A stretch of DNA of 64,000 bases from Agrilactobacillus yilanensis (GTDB lineage: Bacteria; Bacillota; Bacilli; Lactobacillales; Lactobacillaceae): the NCBI RefSeq assembly GCF_003946725.1, contig NZ_RHOY01000003.1, forward strand, positions 62,001 to 126,000, read 5' to 3'. Of the stretch, positions 22,164-32,544 are shown one piece after another. Numbering within the stretch: the first letter of the stretch is position 1; each line of letters starts with the position of its first letter. Under the pieces are notes generated by a model. That model was not told where the DNA came from and did not search any database. It worked only from the letters and a program-made list of their open reading frames with translations. Both the position numbers and the translations under genes were made by a program.

Positions 22164-25100
22164 TTACCCTGAAATTTGATCTGTCAGTGCTACCGAGACA
22201 ATTTTTGAAACACCTGATTCCTCCATTGTAACACCATACAAGCGATTCGCCCGCATCATCGTCCCTTTTCGATGGGTAATCACAATAAATTGGGTCTGCA
22301 CATCATAAGTTTTTAAAAAGTCCGCATAACGATCCACATTGGCATCATCTAACGACGCTTCAACTTCATCCAAAATACAAAATGGCACCGGCCGTACTTT
22401 AATAATGGCAAACAAAACGGTAATCGCTGTTAATGCCCGTTCTCCACCGGACAAAAGACTTAACCGTTGCAATTTTTTGCCAGGCGGCTGGGCATTAATT
22501 TCTACACCGGTTGTTAACATATCTTCTGGTTCCGTTAAGCTCAGCCGTGCCTGTCCACCACCAAACATTTGTGGAAAAATCTCACTAAAGGCTTGAGAAA
22601 CTTCTTTAAACGTCTGTTCAAATCGCTGGCTGACTTCAGCATCCAGTTCATGGATCGTCGCCATCAATGTTTCTTTAGCCGTCAATAGATCATCACGCTG
22701 CTGGGTCAAAAAGTCATAGCGGGCTTTTGTCCGGCTGTAGTCATCAATCGCATTTAAGTTCACAGGTCCAATATCATCTAAACCCCGTTTTAATAATTTT
22801 AACTGCTGATTGATCTCCGAAAGCGCTAATGAAGGCAGTGTTTTTAATTTGGCTTTTGAAGCTTGATAGGTTTCGTGATAATCCGTCTCCAGTGTCGTCA
22901 AATGTTCTGTAATCTGCTGCACTAATAACTCATGTTTCTGACGGTTTGTCGCCAATTCTGTTTTTGTATTCTCGACCAATTCAACTTGGCGCGTTAATTG
23001 TTGCTGTTGTTCAGCTACCAATGTTTGTAACGCTTGCCGCTGGGTTTGTAATTTTTTAACAGCGGCTGTTGTCGTTTTTAATTTTGCCTCAGTCACCGTC
23101 AACTGCTGTTTTACTTCAGCTTGCGACGTTAACCGGTTTGAATTTTGTGCTGTCAAATCTGCTATCTTTTGCGTTAATGTTTCAATTTGCGCACTTACTG
23201 CAGTTTGCCGACTTTGATTGGTGGTTAATTGCAGCTTTGAACTTTTAATTTGTTCTAATAACGCTGAATTTTGAATGAGCTTTTGATTCAATTGCGTATT
23301 GTTTTCAAAACGTTGCTCATCATAATCCGCCAAAGCCGTTTTTAAGGCTGCAATTTTTTCATTCGTTGTTGCAATTGCCGTTACCGTCGTTGCTTGCTGC
23401 GCTTGGTTCTCTGCAATTTCTGTTTGCAAATCCTCGGCTTGTTCTTTAGACGTCTCCAAATTATAAGCCAGCGTTTTTAATTCCCGCTGTGCATAATCTG
23501 CTTCATTTTCCAAATTAGTCAGTTCGTCATGATATTGACTGTAGGCGGTATTATCCGACTTTTGCTGAACTTGCAATGTTTGAATCTTTTGATCTAATGT
23601 GGTCAACTGGGCCTTTTGTGCTGCCACAGCACTTTGTTTTTGATCCAAAGCCACCGACATTTTAGCAATTTGAACCTTCGCCGTTTCAATCTGTCGGTTT
23701 TGCTGCAATAAATTACTGCTGTTCCGAGCCAAAGCACCCCCGGACATGGCGCCGCTAGTGCTGAGTAAATCACCAGCTAACGTGACGATTCGATAGCGCC
23801 GATGAATCAAACGGGCAATTTGAATCCCATGTTCCAAAGTATCCACCATCAACACCGTACCCAACAAATGCTGCGCTACTTTTTGATACTGAGGTTGGAC
23901 TTGCACAAGGTCAGCAGCGGTACCTAAATAACCCGGCTGGCCCGTTAACTGCTGACTAACGGCTGTGGCCACCGAAAATTGTTTGATGCTATCCAGCGGT
24001 AAAAAAGTGGCTCGACCTTGATGATCCTTACGTAATAGCTCAATACAAGTCTTGGCCACCGCTTCACTTTGCACCACAATATTTTGCAATTGACTGTTTA
24101 AGACCGTTTCAATCCCGGTTTGATACGTCTCAGGAACCGTGATTAATTCGGCCACTGCCCCTTGAACGCCGGCAATTTGAGCTTTACGCCGCAAAATATA
24201 CTTAGGCCCTTGATAAAAGCCATTAAAACTATTTTGTAATTCTTGTAAACCCGTCAATTTCGTTTGGGCTTTTTGATAAATTTCAGTCGCCCGCAATAAA
24301 TCTTGATTGGCTTGATGATACTGCTGGTCCAATTGCTGCTGTTGGTGCTGTAGCGTTTCGATTTGTGCGGTCATCGCATCAAATTGCTTTTGACCATCTT
24401 GAACGTTAGCTTTAACCGTTTTAATCTGAGCCGCAAATTTTTCATAAGCCGCTGTCTTAGCTTGATGTTGCGCTGTTAATCGCTGGATTTGGTTTTCCAA
24501 AACTTGATTTTGCTTGTCCAGCATTACTAAACTGTTGCGAATTTGCGCCTGTTGCTGCAATAAATCTAAATAATGATCATTTTGATCTTGCAGTTTGGCG
24601 GCCAAATCATCTTTTGAATCTCCAGCTTGGGCTTGCAGTAACGTAATTTCGGTTTTTAAATCTTTAGCCGCCTGATCTAGCGTAGCCGCTGCTGCATTTA
24701 AAGCCGTTTTAGCCGTTGTTAGCTGCTGCTGTTCGGCTGTATAAGCTTGCAATTGCGTTTGATACTCTTGAATCTGACTGCCGATTTGATTATGTTGTTG
24801 ATCGGTGGCATTTACGCGGCCTTTGAGTGCTTCCAACGCTTTTGTAGTGGTTACTAATTGCTGTTGTTGCGCATCTAACTGCTGATCAGTGGCCGTTTGA
24901 CTGTGCTGATTTTGCGCTAAAGTTTCTGAGAGCTCAGTCCGCGTTGTTTTTAATTTTTCTAACGTCGTCTCTAACGTTTCCAGCTGCGTTTCTGTCGCCA
25001 ATTTTAACGTATTTTTTTGATCAATATTCAACGTTAACCAAGCTTGATATAACTTATCATATTGACCTTTTTGCTCAATATACTCTTTGGCCAAACTGCT

Positions 25101-25724
25101 TTGTTCATGTAGCGGTTCCAACTGGGTCTCAATTTCATTAATAATATCTTCAACCCGATTTAAGTTGTCCCCGGTTTTTTCTAGTTTCTGTAGCGCAGCA
25201 TCTTTTTGAATTTTATATTGATGGACACCTGCTGTTTCCTCAATAATCGTGCGCCGATCTTCAGGCCGACTGTTAAAGATAGCCTCAACTTGACCTTGTG
25301 AAATAATTGAAAAAGAAGCTTTGCCCAGACCTGAATCTAAAAATAAATTGGTAATATCCTTCAAGCGGCAAGCCTTTTTGTTAATATAAAACTCGCTGTC
25401 TCCATTACGAAAAATTTTGCGGGTCACGACTAATGTATCCTGGTCCATTTTTAACGCCCGGTCCCGATTATCAAAATTCAAAGTGACTTCTGCCAAATTT
25501 AATGCTGGCCGCAGCTGCGTTCCGGCAAAAATCACGTCCGACATGCGCTCGCCCCGTAACCCTTTGGCAGACTGCTCCCCCATGGCCCAACGAACAGCTT
25601 CCGTAATGTTACTCTTACCGCTGCCATTGGGGCCCACAATACCGGTGACACCTTGTGTAAATTCTAATGTTGTTGGCTCGGCAAAAGACTTAAAGCCAAC
25701 AATTTTTAATGACGATAATGGCAT
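22164..25724 (-). CDS. smc: Chromosome segregation ATPase SMC
   Basis: SMC forms the condensin ring that compacts and separates sister chromosomes. The 1186-residue product has the N-terminal Walker A GPNGSGKSNI (residues 32-41), two long Gln-rich coiled coils, a hinge around residues 510-640 (GVQGAVAELI...GDLLSTSGAMSGG), and the C-terminal signature LSGGERALTAI with Walker B FCILDEVEASLDDAN. It lies between rnc and ftsY, the standard order, with gaps of about 20 bases. Confidence 0.98.
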   Translation of the reverse strand: MPLSSLKIVGFKSFAEPTTLEFTQGVTGIVGPNGSGKSNITEAVRWAMGEQSAKGLRGERMSDVIFAGTQLRPALNLAEVTLNFDNRDRALKMDQDTLVVTRKIFRNGDSEFYINKKACRLKDITNLFLDSGLGKASFSIISQGQVEAIFNSRPEDRRTIIEETAGVHQYKIQKDAALQKLEKTGDNLNRVEDIINEIETQLEPLHEQSSLAKEYIEQKGQYDKLYQAWLTLNIDQKNTLKLATETQLETLETTLEKLKTTRTELSETLAQNQHSQTATDQQLDAQQQQLVTTTKALEALKGRVNATDQQHNQIGSQIQEYQTQLQAYTAEQQQLTTAKTALNAAAATLDQAAKDLKTEITLLQAQAGDSKDDLAAKLQDQNDHYLDLLQQQAQIRNSLVMLDKQNQVLENQIQRLTAQHQAKTAAYEKFAAQIKTVKANVQDGQKQFDAMTAQIETLQHQQQQLDQQYHQANQDLLRATEIYQKAQTKLTGLQELQNSFNGFYQGPKYILRRKAQIAGVQGAVAELITVPETYQTGIETVLNSQLQNIVVQSEAVAKTCIELLRKDHQGRATFLPLDSIKQFSVATAVSQQLTGQPGYLGTAADLVQVQPQYQKVAQHLLGTVLMVDTLEHGIQIARLIHRRYRIVTLAGDLLSTSGAMSGGALARNSSNLLQQNRQIETAKVQIAKMSVALDQKQSAVAAQKAQLTTLDQKIQTLQVQQKSDNTAYSQYHDELTNLENEADYAQRELKTLAYNLETSKEQAEDLQTEIAENQAQQATTVTAIATTNEKIAALKTALADYDEQRFENNTQLNQKLIQNSALLEQIKSSKLQLTTNQSRQTAVSAQIETLTQKIADLTAQNSNRLTSQAEVKQQLTVTEAKLKTTTAAVKKLQTQRQALQTLVAEQQQQLTRQVELVENTKTELATNRQKHELLVQQITEHLTTLETDYHETYQASKAKLKTLPSLALSEINQQLKLLKRGLDDIGPVNLNAIDDYSRTKARYDFLTQQRDDLLTAKETLMATIHELDAEVSQRFEQTFKEVSQAFSEIFPQMFGGGQARLSLTEPEDMLTTGVEINAQPPGKKLQRLSLLSGGERALTAITVLFAIIKVRPVPFCILDEVEASLDDANVDRYADFLKTYDVQTQFIVITHRKGTMMRANRLYGVTMEESGVSKIVSVALTDQISG

Positions 25725-25748
25725 ATACTAGCACTCCAGTTAATCAAT

Positions 25749-26450
25749 CTATATTTGGCCTTGATTGATTTTAGATAACGCTGTTTCTGCAGCAGACTGT
25801 TCGGCTCTTTTTTTACTAGGGCCTTGACCTTCACCTAAAATCTTACCATCAGCTGAAACGTTGACATGGAATACCCGCTGATGTGCCGGGCCGTCTTCAG
25901 ATAACGTGTTGTATTCAATGGTCACATCCCCATTGACTTGTAAGCGTTCCTGTAAAGCTGTCTTATAATCTGTAAAGTTATTAAACTGACCCACATCAAT
26001 TTTAGGAAAAATGATCTGCTGAATAAACTTCACAACCGCTGCTTTACCTTGATCTAAGTACAACGCCCCATTGAACGCTTCAAATAAATCTTCCAACAGC
26101 GTGTCTCGGTCTCTGGCGCCCATCATTTCTTCACCTTTACCTAAACGAATATATTTGTCAAAATGCGCTTCTCGAGCAAAGCTGCTGAAGCCTTTCGTGC
26201 ACACAATTGACGCCCGCATTCTTGTCAGTTTACCTTCTGGCAAATCTGGAAATTGCTTAAATAAATGTTCTGAAACCGTTAACTCTAAAACAGCATCCCC
26301 TAAAAATTCCAACCGCTCATTGTCTTTGATGTTTAATTCTCGATGCTCATTGACAAAAGACGAATGGGTGAACGCTTCATCCAATAAACTGAGATCTTTA
26401 AATTCGATATCGTAATTTAAACGTAGCTCGTTTGCAAGGTCTTGTATCAT
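25749..26450 (-). CDS. rnc: Ribonuclease III
   Basis: RNase III cleaves double-stranded RNA, notably 30S pre-rRNA. The 233-residue protein has the catalytic signature NERLEFLGDAVLEL, a second acidic site DLFEAFNGALYLD, and a C-terminal double-stranded RNA-binding domain ending in KKRAEQSAAETALSKI. It heads the rnc-smc-ftsY-ylxM-ffh run. The 295-base gap to acpP holds the acpP terminator and no obvious strong promoter. Confidence 0.97.
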   Translation of the reverse strand: MIQDLANELRLNYDIEFKDLSLLDEAFTHSSFVNEHRELNIKDNERLEFLGDAVLELTVSEHLFKQFPDLPEGKLTRMRASIVCTKGFSSFAREAHFDKYIRLGKGEEMMGARDRDTLLEDLFEAFNGALYLDQGKAAVVKFIQQIIFPKIDVGQFNNFTDYKTALQERLQVNGDVTIEYNTLSEDGPAHQRVFHVNVSADGKILGEGQGPSKKRAEQSAAETALSKINQGQI

Positions 26451-26674
26451 TCGTTAACTCTCCTCTATTTTTTGTTTTAAATTCACCGTTAAATTTGATT
26501 TTTTCTTATATCTATACCGTTATAAATACATTAAAAAAGCAAATTAACGTAACACTTAATTTTACCAAAATTTAGCCCCTAACGCATGTTTTCTTTGCCG
26601 GTGATTCAAAAATCAGGCTAAAGCATGAGTCCCCGCATTTTACGGCACAAGGCTTTATTTTAACCCAAAAAAAT

Positions 26675-26716
26675 AAAAGGGTCTACAAAAATCATCTTTT
26701 GCAGAAATACCCTTTT
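26675..26716 (-). terminator. Terminator after acpP
   Basis: The stem AAAAGGGT/ACCCTTTT continues into a second helix (CTGCAAAA/TTTTTGTAG) and is followed on the minus strand by TATTTTTTTGGG. Confidence 0.88.
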
Positions 26717-26745
26717 AAGTGATTACTTTTTTAAAAAGCTTTATT

Positions 26746-26997
26746 TTAATCTTTAGCAACCATATGCTCTTTGATGTAGTCCACTGCATCGCCAACGGTT
26801 TGAATGCCTTCTGCATCCTCATCTGGAATTTCGCCGCCAAAAGTATCTTCTAATTCAATGACAAATTCAACAATATCAATTGAATCTGCTTCTAAATCTT
26901 TTTTAAAGTCTAACGTCTTCGTCACTTTATCTTTATCCAAATCAAATCGGTCTTCTAAAATTACAGCAACTTTATCAAAAATTTCTTGTTCAGTCAT
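26746..26997 (-). CDS. acpP: Acyl carrier protein
   Basis: ACP carries fatty acyl chains on a phosphopantetheine arm. The 83-residue acidic helical protein has the attachment motif ADSID with Ser39 (usually DSLD). It lies 121 bases downstream of plsX, which takes acyl groups from ACP, so the pair links fatty acid and phospholipid synthesis. Lactobacilli often have a second ACP in the fab operon; this one is the plsX-linked copy. Confidence 0.95.
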   Translation of the reverse strand: MTEQEIFDKVAVILEDRFDLDKDKVTKTLDFKKDLEADSIDIVEFVIELEDTFGGEIPDEDAEGIQTVGDAVDYIKEHMVAKD

Positions 26998-27118
26998 TTT
27001 AAGCCTCCAACTCTTAATGAAAAATAGTCTAATCGTTTTTTAGATAATTGTCTAGTCCTTCTCATAACTTTCACAACGCAACAAAATAAATTATCGGTTA
27101 AAAGCCGATCTAACCTAA

Positions 27119-28114
27119 CTATTTAGCAAAATAATCTTTAAACTTAGTAACCGTATCTTTGCGGACCATCTCGTGAATTTGCAACATTGCATAATAAACG
27201 GCCCGATTATCCGAAGCCCCGTGGGATTTAACAACCGGCGCATTACAGCCTAATAACACAGCACCGCCATAACGGGAAGTATCAAATTTTGCCTTAACAC
27301 CCTTAAACGCCTGTTTAGATAGGGCCGCACCGATTTTGACTTTAGTGCCGGAATGCATCAAATTATCTTTTAATAACGTCATCATCGCCCCAGCGGTACC
27401 TTCAATTGTTTTCAAAACCGCATTTCCCGTAAAGCCATCTGTTACAACGACATCCGCGCTGCCTTGTAAGATGGTAGTTGCTTCAACATTGCCCACAAAA
27501 TTCAAATCTGGATCGTCTTTTAGCAGCTGATACGTTGCCTTGTGCACATCGTCACCTTTATCATATTCGGTCCCATTATTTAATAAGCCAATTTTAGGAT
27601 TTTGTACCCCCCGAACATCTTCAGCGTAAAATGCCCCCATCTTAGCATATTCATGTAAATGCTCTGGTTTGTTGCTGGCATTAGCGCCGGCATCTAGTAA
27701 ATTAAAGCCAGCATCATTGGTAATCGTTGGCATTGTTGGCATTAACCCTGGCCGTTCAATGCCTTTGATCCGGCCGACAACAAAAATACCGCAGGCTAAA
27801 ACAGCCCCTGTATTCCCACAAGAAAAAAATGCATCTGCCTCATGATCTTTAACGGCCTGCGCTGCTAAAACCATGGACGCCTGTTTTTTTCGACGGACAG
27901 AACGCACTGGCTCATCTTCACCCGTAATCACTTCTGTGGTATGTCTAATTTCAATCCCATGGCCATCTGAAATCAACGGCTTAATTTGGGCTTCATCACC
28001 AAACAAAATAAACGTTGTATCCCTAAATTCAGTGGCATCCCGTGCCCGTAAAACACCTTCAACAATTGCTTTAGGCGCATGATCGCCACCCATTGCATCT
28101 ACTGCAATTTTCAT
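27119..28114 (-). CDS. plsX: Phosphate acyltransferase PlsX
   Basis: PlsX converts acyl-ACP to acyl phosphate, the acyl donor for PlsY in the first step of phospholipid synthesis. The 331-residue product begins MKIAVDAMGGDHAP and shows the family segments FFSCGNTGAVLA and DVVVTDGFTGNAVLK. Its neighbours recG (31 bases upstream) and acpP give the usual recG-plsX-acpP order. Confidence 0.97.
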   Translation of the reverse strand: MKIAVDAMGGDHAPKAIVEGVLRARDATEFRDTTFILFGDEAQIKPLISDGHGIEIRHTTEVITGEDEPVRSVRRKKQASMVLAAQAVKDHEADAFFSCGNTGAVLACGIFVVGRIKGIERPGLMPTMPTITNDAGFNLLDAGANASNKPEHLHEYAKMGAFYAEDVRGVQNPKIGLLNNGTEYDKGDDVHKATYQLLKDDPDLNFVGNVEATTILQGSADVVVTDGFTGNAVLKTIEGTAGAMMTLLKDNLMHSGTKVKIGAALSKQAFKGVKAKFDTSRYGGAVLLGCNAPVVKSHGASDNRAVYYAMLQIHEMVRKDTVTKFKDYFAK

Positions 28115-28145
28115 CTATTTAGCTCCTTATCGTGTGTCCTTTAAA

Positions 28146-30176
28146 TTAATCTAATGAATTGGTCAAGCCATACTGATGTAAATAAGTCTGCAATGCCCCA
28201 TGATTTTTTAAGTCAGGGTCATTGCTAAAAATTTGCTGCGCTTCAATTTGAGCAGCCTGCAAGACGTTAAAATCCGTCACAGGATTCCCCACTTTAAACT
28301 CTGGTAATCCAGACTGCTTCGCCCCAAAAACATCCCCTGGACCTCTTAATTCTAAATCTTTTTCGGATAAAACAAAACCATCATTTGTTTCGACCATCGC
28401 TTCCATTCGGGCAACAGCCACATCGTTTTTAGGATCCGCAATTAAAATACAATAAGCCCGCTTGTTGCCACGACCCACCCGGCCTCTTAATTGATGCAGC
28501 TGTGACAGCCCAAAACGATCCGCATCATAAATCACCATCATGGTGGCATTAGGGACATCCACCCCTACTTCAACCACCGTTGTGGAAACTAAAATTTGAA
28601 CCTCGTTATTACTAAAAGCCGTCATAATCTCATTTTTTTCACTATTACTCATCTGGCCATGTAATAACGCCACTCGATAGGTGGGTTCAAAGCGGGCCAC
28701 ATAAGTGTCATACAACGCTTGTGCATTTTTTAAGTCTAACGATTCGGATTCTTCGATCAACGGCGAAATAATAAAGGCTTGATTATGCGCCTGTAATTGT
28801 TGCGCCAAAAAAGTTTGCACTTGATTCGTCTGATTGCTTTTCACCCAACTGGTTTGTATCGGCTGGCGGCCAGCCGGAAGTTGGTCAATGGTGGAAACAT
28901 CCATTTCCCCATAAGTTGTAATCGCTAAAGTCCGGGGAATTGGTGTAGCCGTCATCATCAACACATCTGGACTAAAGCCCTTTTGTCGTAACCGTTTTCG
29001 CTGGGCAACCCCAAAGCGATGCTGTTCATCAATCACTACAAACCCTAGATTTTTAAACGTCACATTTTCTTGAATCAGCGCATGGGTGCCGATCAGCACA
29101 TTAATTCTACCCGCAGCCAAATCACTATAAATTTCCCGGCGTTCTTTTGCTGTGGCAGAACCCGTCAGTAAAGCTGTTTTCACAGTCATTGTGTCAAACA
29201 GAACTTTCAATTTTTCAAAATGCTGGGTTGCTAAAATTTCAGTCGGTACCATCAGCGCGGCCTGATAGCCGGCTGTTACCGCTGAAAATAAGGCAATTGC
29301 TGCCACAATGGTTTTCCCACTGCCCACATCGCCTTGTAACAAACGATTCATCTGATGACTGCTTTTCATATCCCGGGCAATTTCGTTTACCACTTTTTTC
29401 TGAGCTTTTGTCAATTCAAAGGGTAATTCCTGAATAAAAGCTTGAACCGCTGCTAAATCATAATGCAACGCCAACCCGTTTTCTGAAGTCCGTTCTTGAC
29501 GCCGTAAATTTTGAATGCGGCACTCAAATAAAAAGAATTCCCGAAAAATCGCACTGCGCCTTGCCGCCTTAGCTTGGGCATCTGTTTTAGGAAAATGCAT
29601 CCCGGCCACAATCTGCGCTTCGGATAACAGCCGGTAATGCTGGCGAATCGCTTCTGGGACACTTTCCGTTAACACCGACTTATATTGGGTAAAAGCCAGC
29701 TGAATCATTTTGATCAATGTCGATTGCCGCAGCCCTTTTGTTAACCCATAAACCGCGTCCATCCCTTGTGCCTCGTCAGCGCTTGGTGTAAAAATTTTTA
29801 GCCCGTTTAAACTGCGGCGGCGTTGATCCCATTTGCCAAAAACCGCAATTTCTTTATCCGGAATAAATTTGTCTTTTAGCCACGGCTGATTAAAAAAAGT
29901 CGCAATAATAACTTGATCTTGAATTAATAAACGGATAATTAATCGTGTCTTATGGGGTCCAAAGCGCGTTAAAATTGGCTGGGCGACCACGATGCCTTTT
30001 AAAGTTACTTTTTCTTGATCGGTAATATCGGCAAGTTCTTTAACTTGTAAGTCTTCATAACGAAATGGAAAATAATATAGCAAATCATAAATTGTTTGAA
30101 TGCCTAATATTTTTAAGGTTTGTACCCGTTTAGGGCCGACCCCCTCCAAAACCGAAATGGGATCCATCAAGTCCAC
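28146..30176 (-). CDS. recG: ATP-dependent DNA helicase RecG
   Basis: RecG remodels stalled replication forks and Holliday junctions. The protein has an N-terminal helical and wedge (OB) region beginning LEGVGPKRVQTL, helicase motif I GDVGSGKT, motif II DEQH, the TATPIPRTL motif III and the C-terminal GRVGRG motif VI. I prefer GTG 30176, 6 bases after GGAAGTG, giving 676 residues; ATG 30167 is the alternative and differs by three residues. A hairpin lies just before its ribosome-binding site. Confidence 0.96.
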   Translation of the reverse strand: MDLMDPISVLEGVGPKRVQTLKILGIQTIYDLLYYFPFRYEDLQVKELADITDQEKVTLKGIVVAQPILTRFGPHKTRLIIRLLIQDQVIIATFFNQPWLKDKFIPDKEIAVFGKWDQRRRSLNGLKIFTPSADEAQGMDAVYGLTKGLRQSTLIKMIQLAFTQYKSVLTESVPEAIRQHYRLLSEAQIVAGMHFPKTDAQAKAARRSAIFREFFLFECRIQNLRRQERTSENGLALHYDLAAVQAFIQELPFELTKAQKKVVNEIARDMKSSHQMNRLLQGDVGSGKTIVAAIALFSAVTAGYQAALMVPTEILATQHFEKLKVLFDTMTVKTALLTGSATAKERREIYSDLAAGRINVLIGTHALIQENVTFKNLGFVVIDEQHRFGVAQRKRLRQKGFSPDVLMMTATPIPRTLAITTYGEMDVSTIDQLPAGRQPIQTSWVKSNQTNQVQTFLAQQLQAHNQAFIISPLIEESESLDLKNAQALYDTYVARFEPTYRVALLHGQMSNSEKNEIMTAFSNNEVQILVSTTVVEVGVDVPNATMMVIYDADRFGLSQLHQLRGRVGRGNKRAYCILIADPKNDVAVARMEAMVETNDGFVLSEKDLELRGPGDVFGAKQSGLPEFKVGNPVTDFNVLQAAQIEAQQIFSNDPDLKNHGALQTYLHQYGLTNSLD

Positions 30177-30196
30177 TACTATCACTTCCAACCATC

Positions 30197-30236
30197 ATGA
30201 GGCCGAAACAAAACTTCTGTTTTGCTCCAGCCTCAT
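30197..30236 (-). repeat. Intercistronic hairpin between fakA and recG
   Basis: The outer stem ATGAGGC/GCCTCAT and inner stem CAAAAC/GTTTTG have a TTCT loop and internal mismatches. No T-run follows on either strand, so it is not a normal intrinsic terminator. It lies about 7 bases before the recG ribosome-binding site and shares its GAGGC...ACAAAA core with hairpins at 11745 and 52945. Confidence 0.7.
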
Positions 30237-30262
30237 AGATTATTGCTTATTTTAAATTAAAA

Positions 30263-31936
30263 TTATTCAACAGCGATCAAATAAGGATATACCGGCTGAT
30301 CGCCTTCATGGATTTCAACTTCAATATCTTCGTATTGTGCTTCTAATTGCGCACTGATTTCTTGAGCTTCCGCTTCACTGCCATCAACGCCATAAATCAC
30401 GGTGACAATTTCGCTATCGTCATCAATCATCATTGATAACATCTGCATTGTTGCCGCTAACCGATCAGCCATTGCAACTTTGATTTTACCATCAATTAAG
30501 CCGATAAAATCATTTTGCTTAATGCTAACCCCATCAATTTCAGTGTCCCGGGTTGCCGTGGTCACTTGACCGCTGACCACACCGGCTAAAGCTTCGGTCA
30601 TTTCTGACTTGTTTGCTTCCAAATCCGCACTAGGATTAAACGAAAGCATCGCCGTCATCCCTTGCAAGACCGTTCTTGTCCGGACAACAGCAATTGGGAC
30701 ATCACTGACTTCAGCTGCCTGATCTGCCGACAAGAAAATGTTACTGTTATTCGGCAAAACAATGACCCGCTTGGCATTAACCGCCGTTACCGCATCTAAA
30801 ATATCTTGCGTACTTGGATTCATTGTCTGGCCGCCATTGATCACATAAGTTACGCCTAGGCTCTTGAACAGTTGCGTCAAGCCATCGCCGGATGCAATCG
30901 CAATTACGCCATAATCAACTTTTTCACGTTTTTGCTTCGTAGCGGTTTCTGCATCACTAACCACATTTTCATTTTGAATCCGCATATTGTCAATTTTAAC
31001 TTTTTGCAGACTACCGAATTGTAAACCATAACTAAAGATTGCTTCGGGATGTTCCGTGTGTACGTGAACTTTGACCACTTCATCATCTGCAACAACTAAT
31101 AAGCTGTCCCCAAAACCATCTAAATAATTTCTGAAATTTTCATAATCAAAAACTTGCTGCCCAGTTTTTTGAGCCGTCAAGTCAATCATCATTTCTGTAC
31201 AATAACCAAATTTGATATCTGCTGTAGCGATCTGGCCAGAAACTGCCCGATGATGGACCGCATTGACCATCTCATTCATTTCAGCTTCATCCGGGGTATA
31301 AATATCCTTTTCAGCTAATTCGCCGCTGAGCCCCTCTAAAAAGCCCTCGTAGATAAAGACTAAACCTTGGCCGCCGGAATCGACAACGCCAACTTCTTTC
31401 AAAACTGGCAATAAATCCGGTGTCTTGGCTAATGCCTTTTTACTAGCTGTAATGACGGCCTTTAAAACTTCCACAGCATCGTCGGAGGAATTAGCCGCTG
31501 TATTGCCGGCTTTAGCACCTTCTCTAGCAACGGTCAAAATTGTACCTTCAACTGGTTTCATCACTGCTTTATAAGCCGTTTCTACCCCAGCCATGAATGC
31601 ATCCGCTAAAGTACGAGCGGTTAATGTTGTTTCACCTTCAATTTTTTTAGTGAAACCTCTAAAAATTTGTGAAGAAATGACACCAGAATTACCTCTGGCC
31701 CCCATTAATAGCCCCTTCGCCAAAGATTTACCTAACTCGCCAACTGATTGACTTGGATTTTCATTGACGGCCTTTGCACCACTGGCAAAGGTTAGACTCA
31801 TATTCGTACCGGTGTCCCCATCAGGAACGGGAAAAACGTTCAGCGAGTTGACAAACTCACTATTTTTTTTAATACGATGGGAAGCAACCCGAATCATGTC
31901 TTTGAACTTGTCCCCATTGATTTCGTTAACTTTCAA
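30263..31936 (-). CDS. fakA: DAK2-domain fatty acid kinase subunit FakA (YloV)
   Basis: FakA is the ATP-binding subunit that, with a FakB (DegV) partner, phosphorylates exogenous fatty acids for phospholipid synthesis. The 557-residue protein has an N-terminal DAK2 domain with the metal-binding loop PVPDGDTGTN, the GARGNSGVI segment, and a C-terminal domain of the YloV type. The start is TTG 31936 after AGGAGG; the frame upstream covers that site and is rejected. It follows the asp23-like gene by 30 bases, as in yloU-yloV of B. subtilis. Confidence 0.93.
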   Translation of the reverse strand: MKVNEINGDKFKDMIRVASHRIKKNSEFVNSLNVFPVPDGDTGTNMSLTFASGAKAVNENPSQSVGELGKSLAKGLLMGARGNSGVISSQIFRGFTKKIEGETTLTARTLADAFMAGVETAYKAVMKPVEGTILTVAREGAKAGNTAANSSDDAVEVLKAVITASKKALAKTPDLLPVLKEVGVVDSGGQGLVFIYEGFLEGLSGELAEKDIYTPDEAEMNEMVNAVHHRAVSGQIATADIKFGYCTEMMIDLTAQKTGQQVFDYENFRNYLDGFGDSLLVVADDEVVKVHVHTEHPEAIFSYGLQFGSLQKVKIDNMRIQNENVVSDAETATKQKREKVDYGVIAIASGDGLTQLFKSLGVTYVINGGQTMNPSTQDILDAVTAVNAKRVIVLPNNSNIFLSADQAAEVSDVPIAVVRTRTVLQGMTAMLSFNPSADLEANKSEMTEALAGVVSGQVTTATRDTEIDGVSIKQNDFIGLIDGKIKVAMADRLAATMQMLSMMIDDDSEIVTVIYGVDGSEAEAQEISAQLEAQYEDIEVEIHEGDQPVYPYLIAVE

Positions 31937-31966
31937 AGATGTTCCTCCTGTACACATAAACTAGGT

Positions 31967-32335
31967 CTAATCTAGATCTTCAGTTACTTTAACGCCTTGG
32001 ACAAAAATATTTACTGCCTCAGCGTCAATCCCTAGCATACTCTGCAAATTATACTTAACATTATCTTGGACATTACGCCCAACTTCGGATAATTTTACAC
32101 CATAACTGATAATAATGTAGATATTGACTACAATTTGATCTGCTTCTTGGCGTACAACCACACCACGACTATAATTTTCGTGTTTCAAAATCGTATTTAA
32201 GTTATCACGAATTTGATTTTTACTAGCCATACCCACGATACCGTAGATATCCGTGGCTGCTCCACCCACAACTGTTGCAATCACGTCATTAGAAATATCA
32301 ATATCTCCATACCGGGTTTTTATTTTAACAGCCAT
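31967..32335 (-). CDS. yloU: Asp23/Gls24 family envelope stress protein (YloU)
   Basis: A 122-residue Asp23-domain protein with the pattern VVGGAATDIYGIVGMAS near the N-terminus and VNIYIIISYGVKLSEVGRNVQ in the second half. Family members are abundant cytoplasmic proteins linked to envelope or alkaline stress; their precise role is unclear. It heads yloU-fakA and is divergent from rpmB. An extended -10 (TGCTAAAAT) lies near 32383-32391 on the minus strand. A second paralogue lies at 53430-53909. Confidence 0.92.
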   Translation of the reverse strand: MAVKIKTRYGDIDISNDVIATVVGGAATDIYGIVGMASKNQIRDNLNTILKHENYSRGVVVRQEADQIVVNIYIIISYGVKLSEVGRNVQDNVKYNLQSMLGIDAEAVNIFVQGVKVTEDLD

Positions 32336-32465
32336 AAAGTATCCTCCTAAACGAAAGTGTTAAAAAATTGATACTACCAACGATTTTAGCATAGCTAACC
32401 AGTTATTAAAAGAAAATTCAGCGCTTTTATTGCCCTGTCAAGTAAAAATACTTTAAAGAAAAACC

Positions 32466-32494
32466 TTGCAATGAAGCCGTTCTTATGATAACGT
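32466..32494 (+). promoter_or_regulatory. Putative rpmB promoter
   Basis: -35 TTGCAA (32466-32471), a 17-base spacer and an extended -10 TGA-TAACGT (32486-32494). An A-rich tract (AAAGAAAAACC) precedes the -35, as at the rplS and rpsP promoters. The -10 itself is weak. Confidence 0.5.
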
Positions 32495-32544
32495 AGTTTG
32501 GTAAATATTAGATGCCTAATCATCTTACGAAGGAGGTAATGGTA

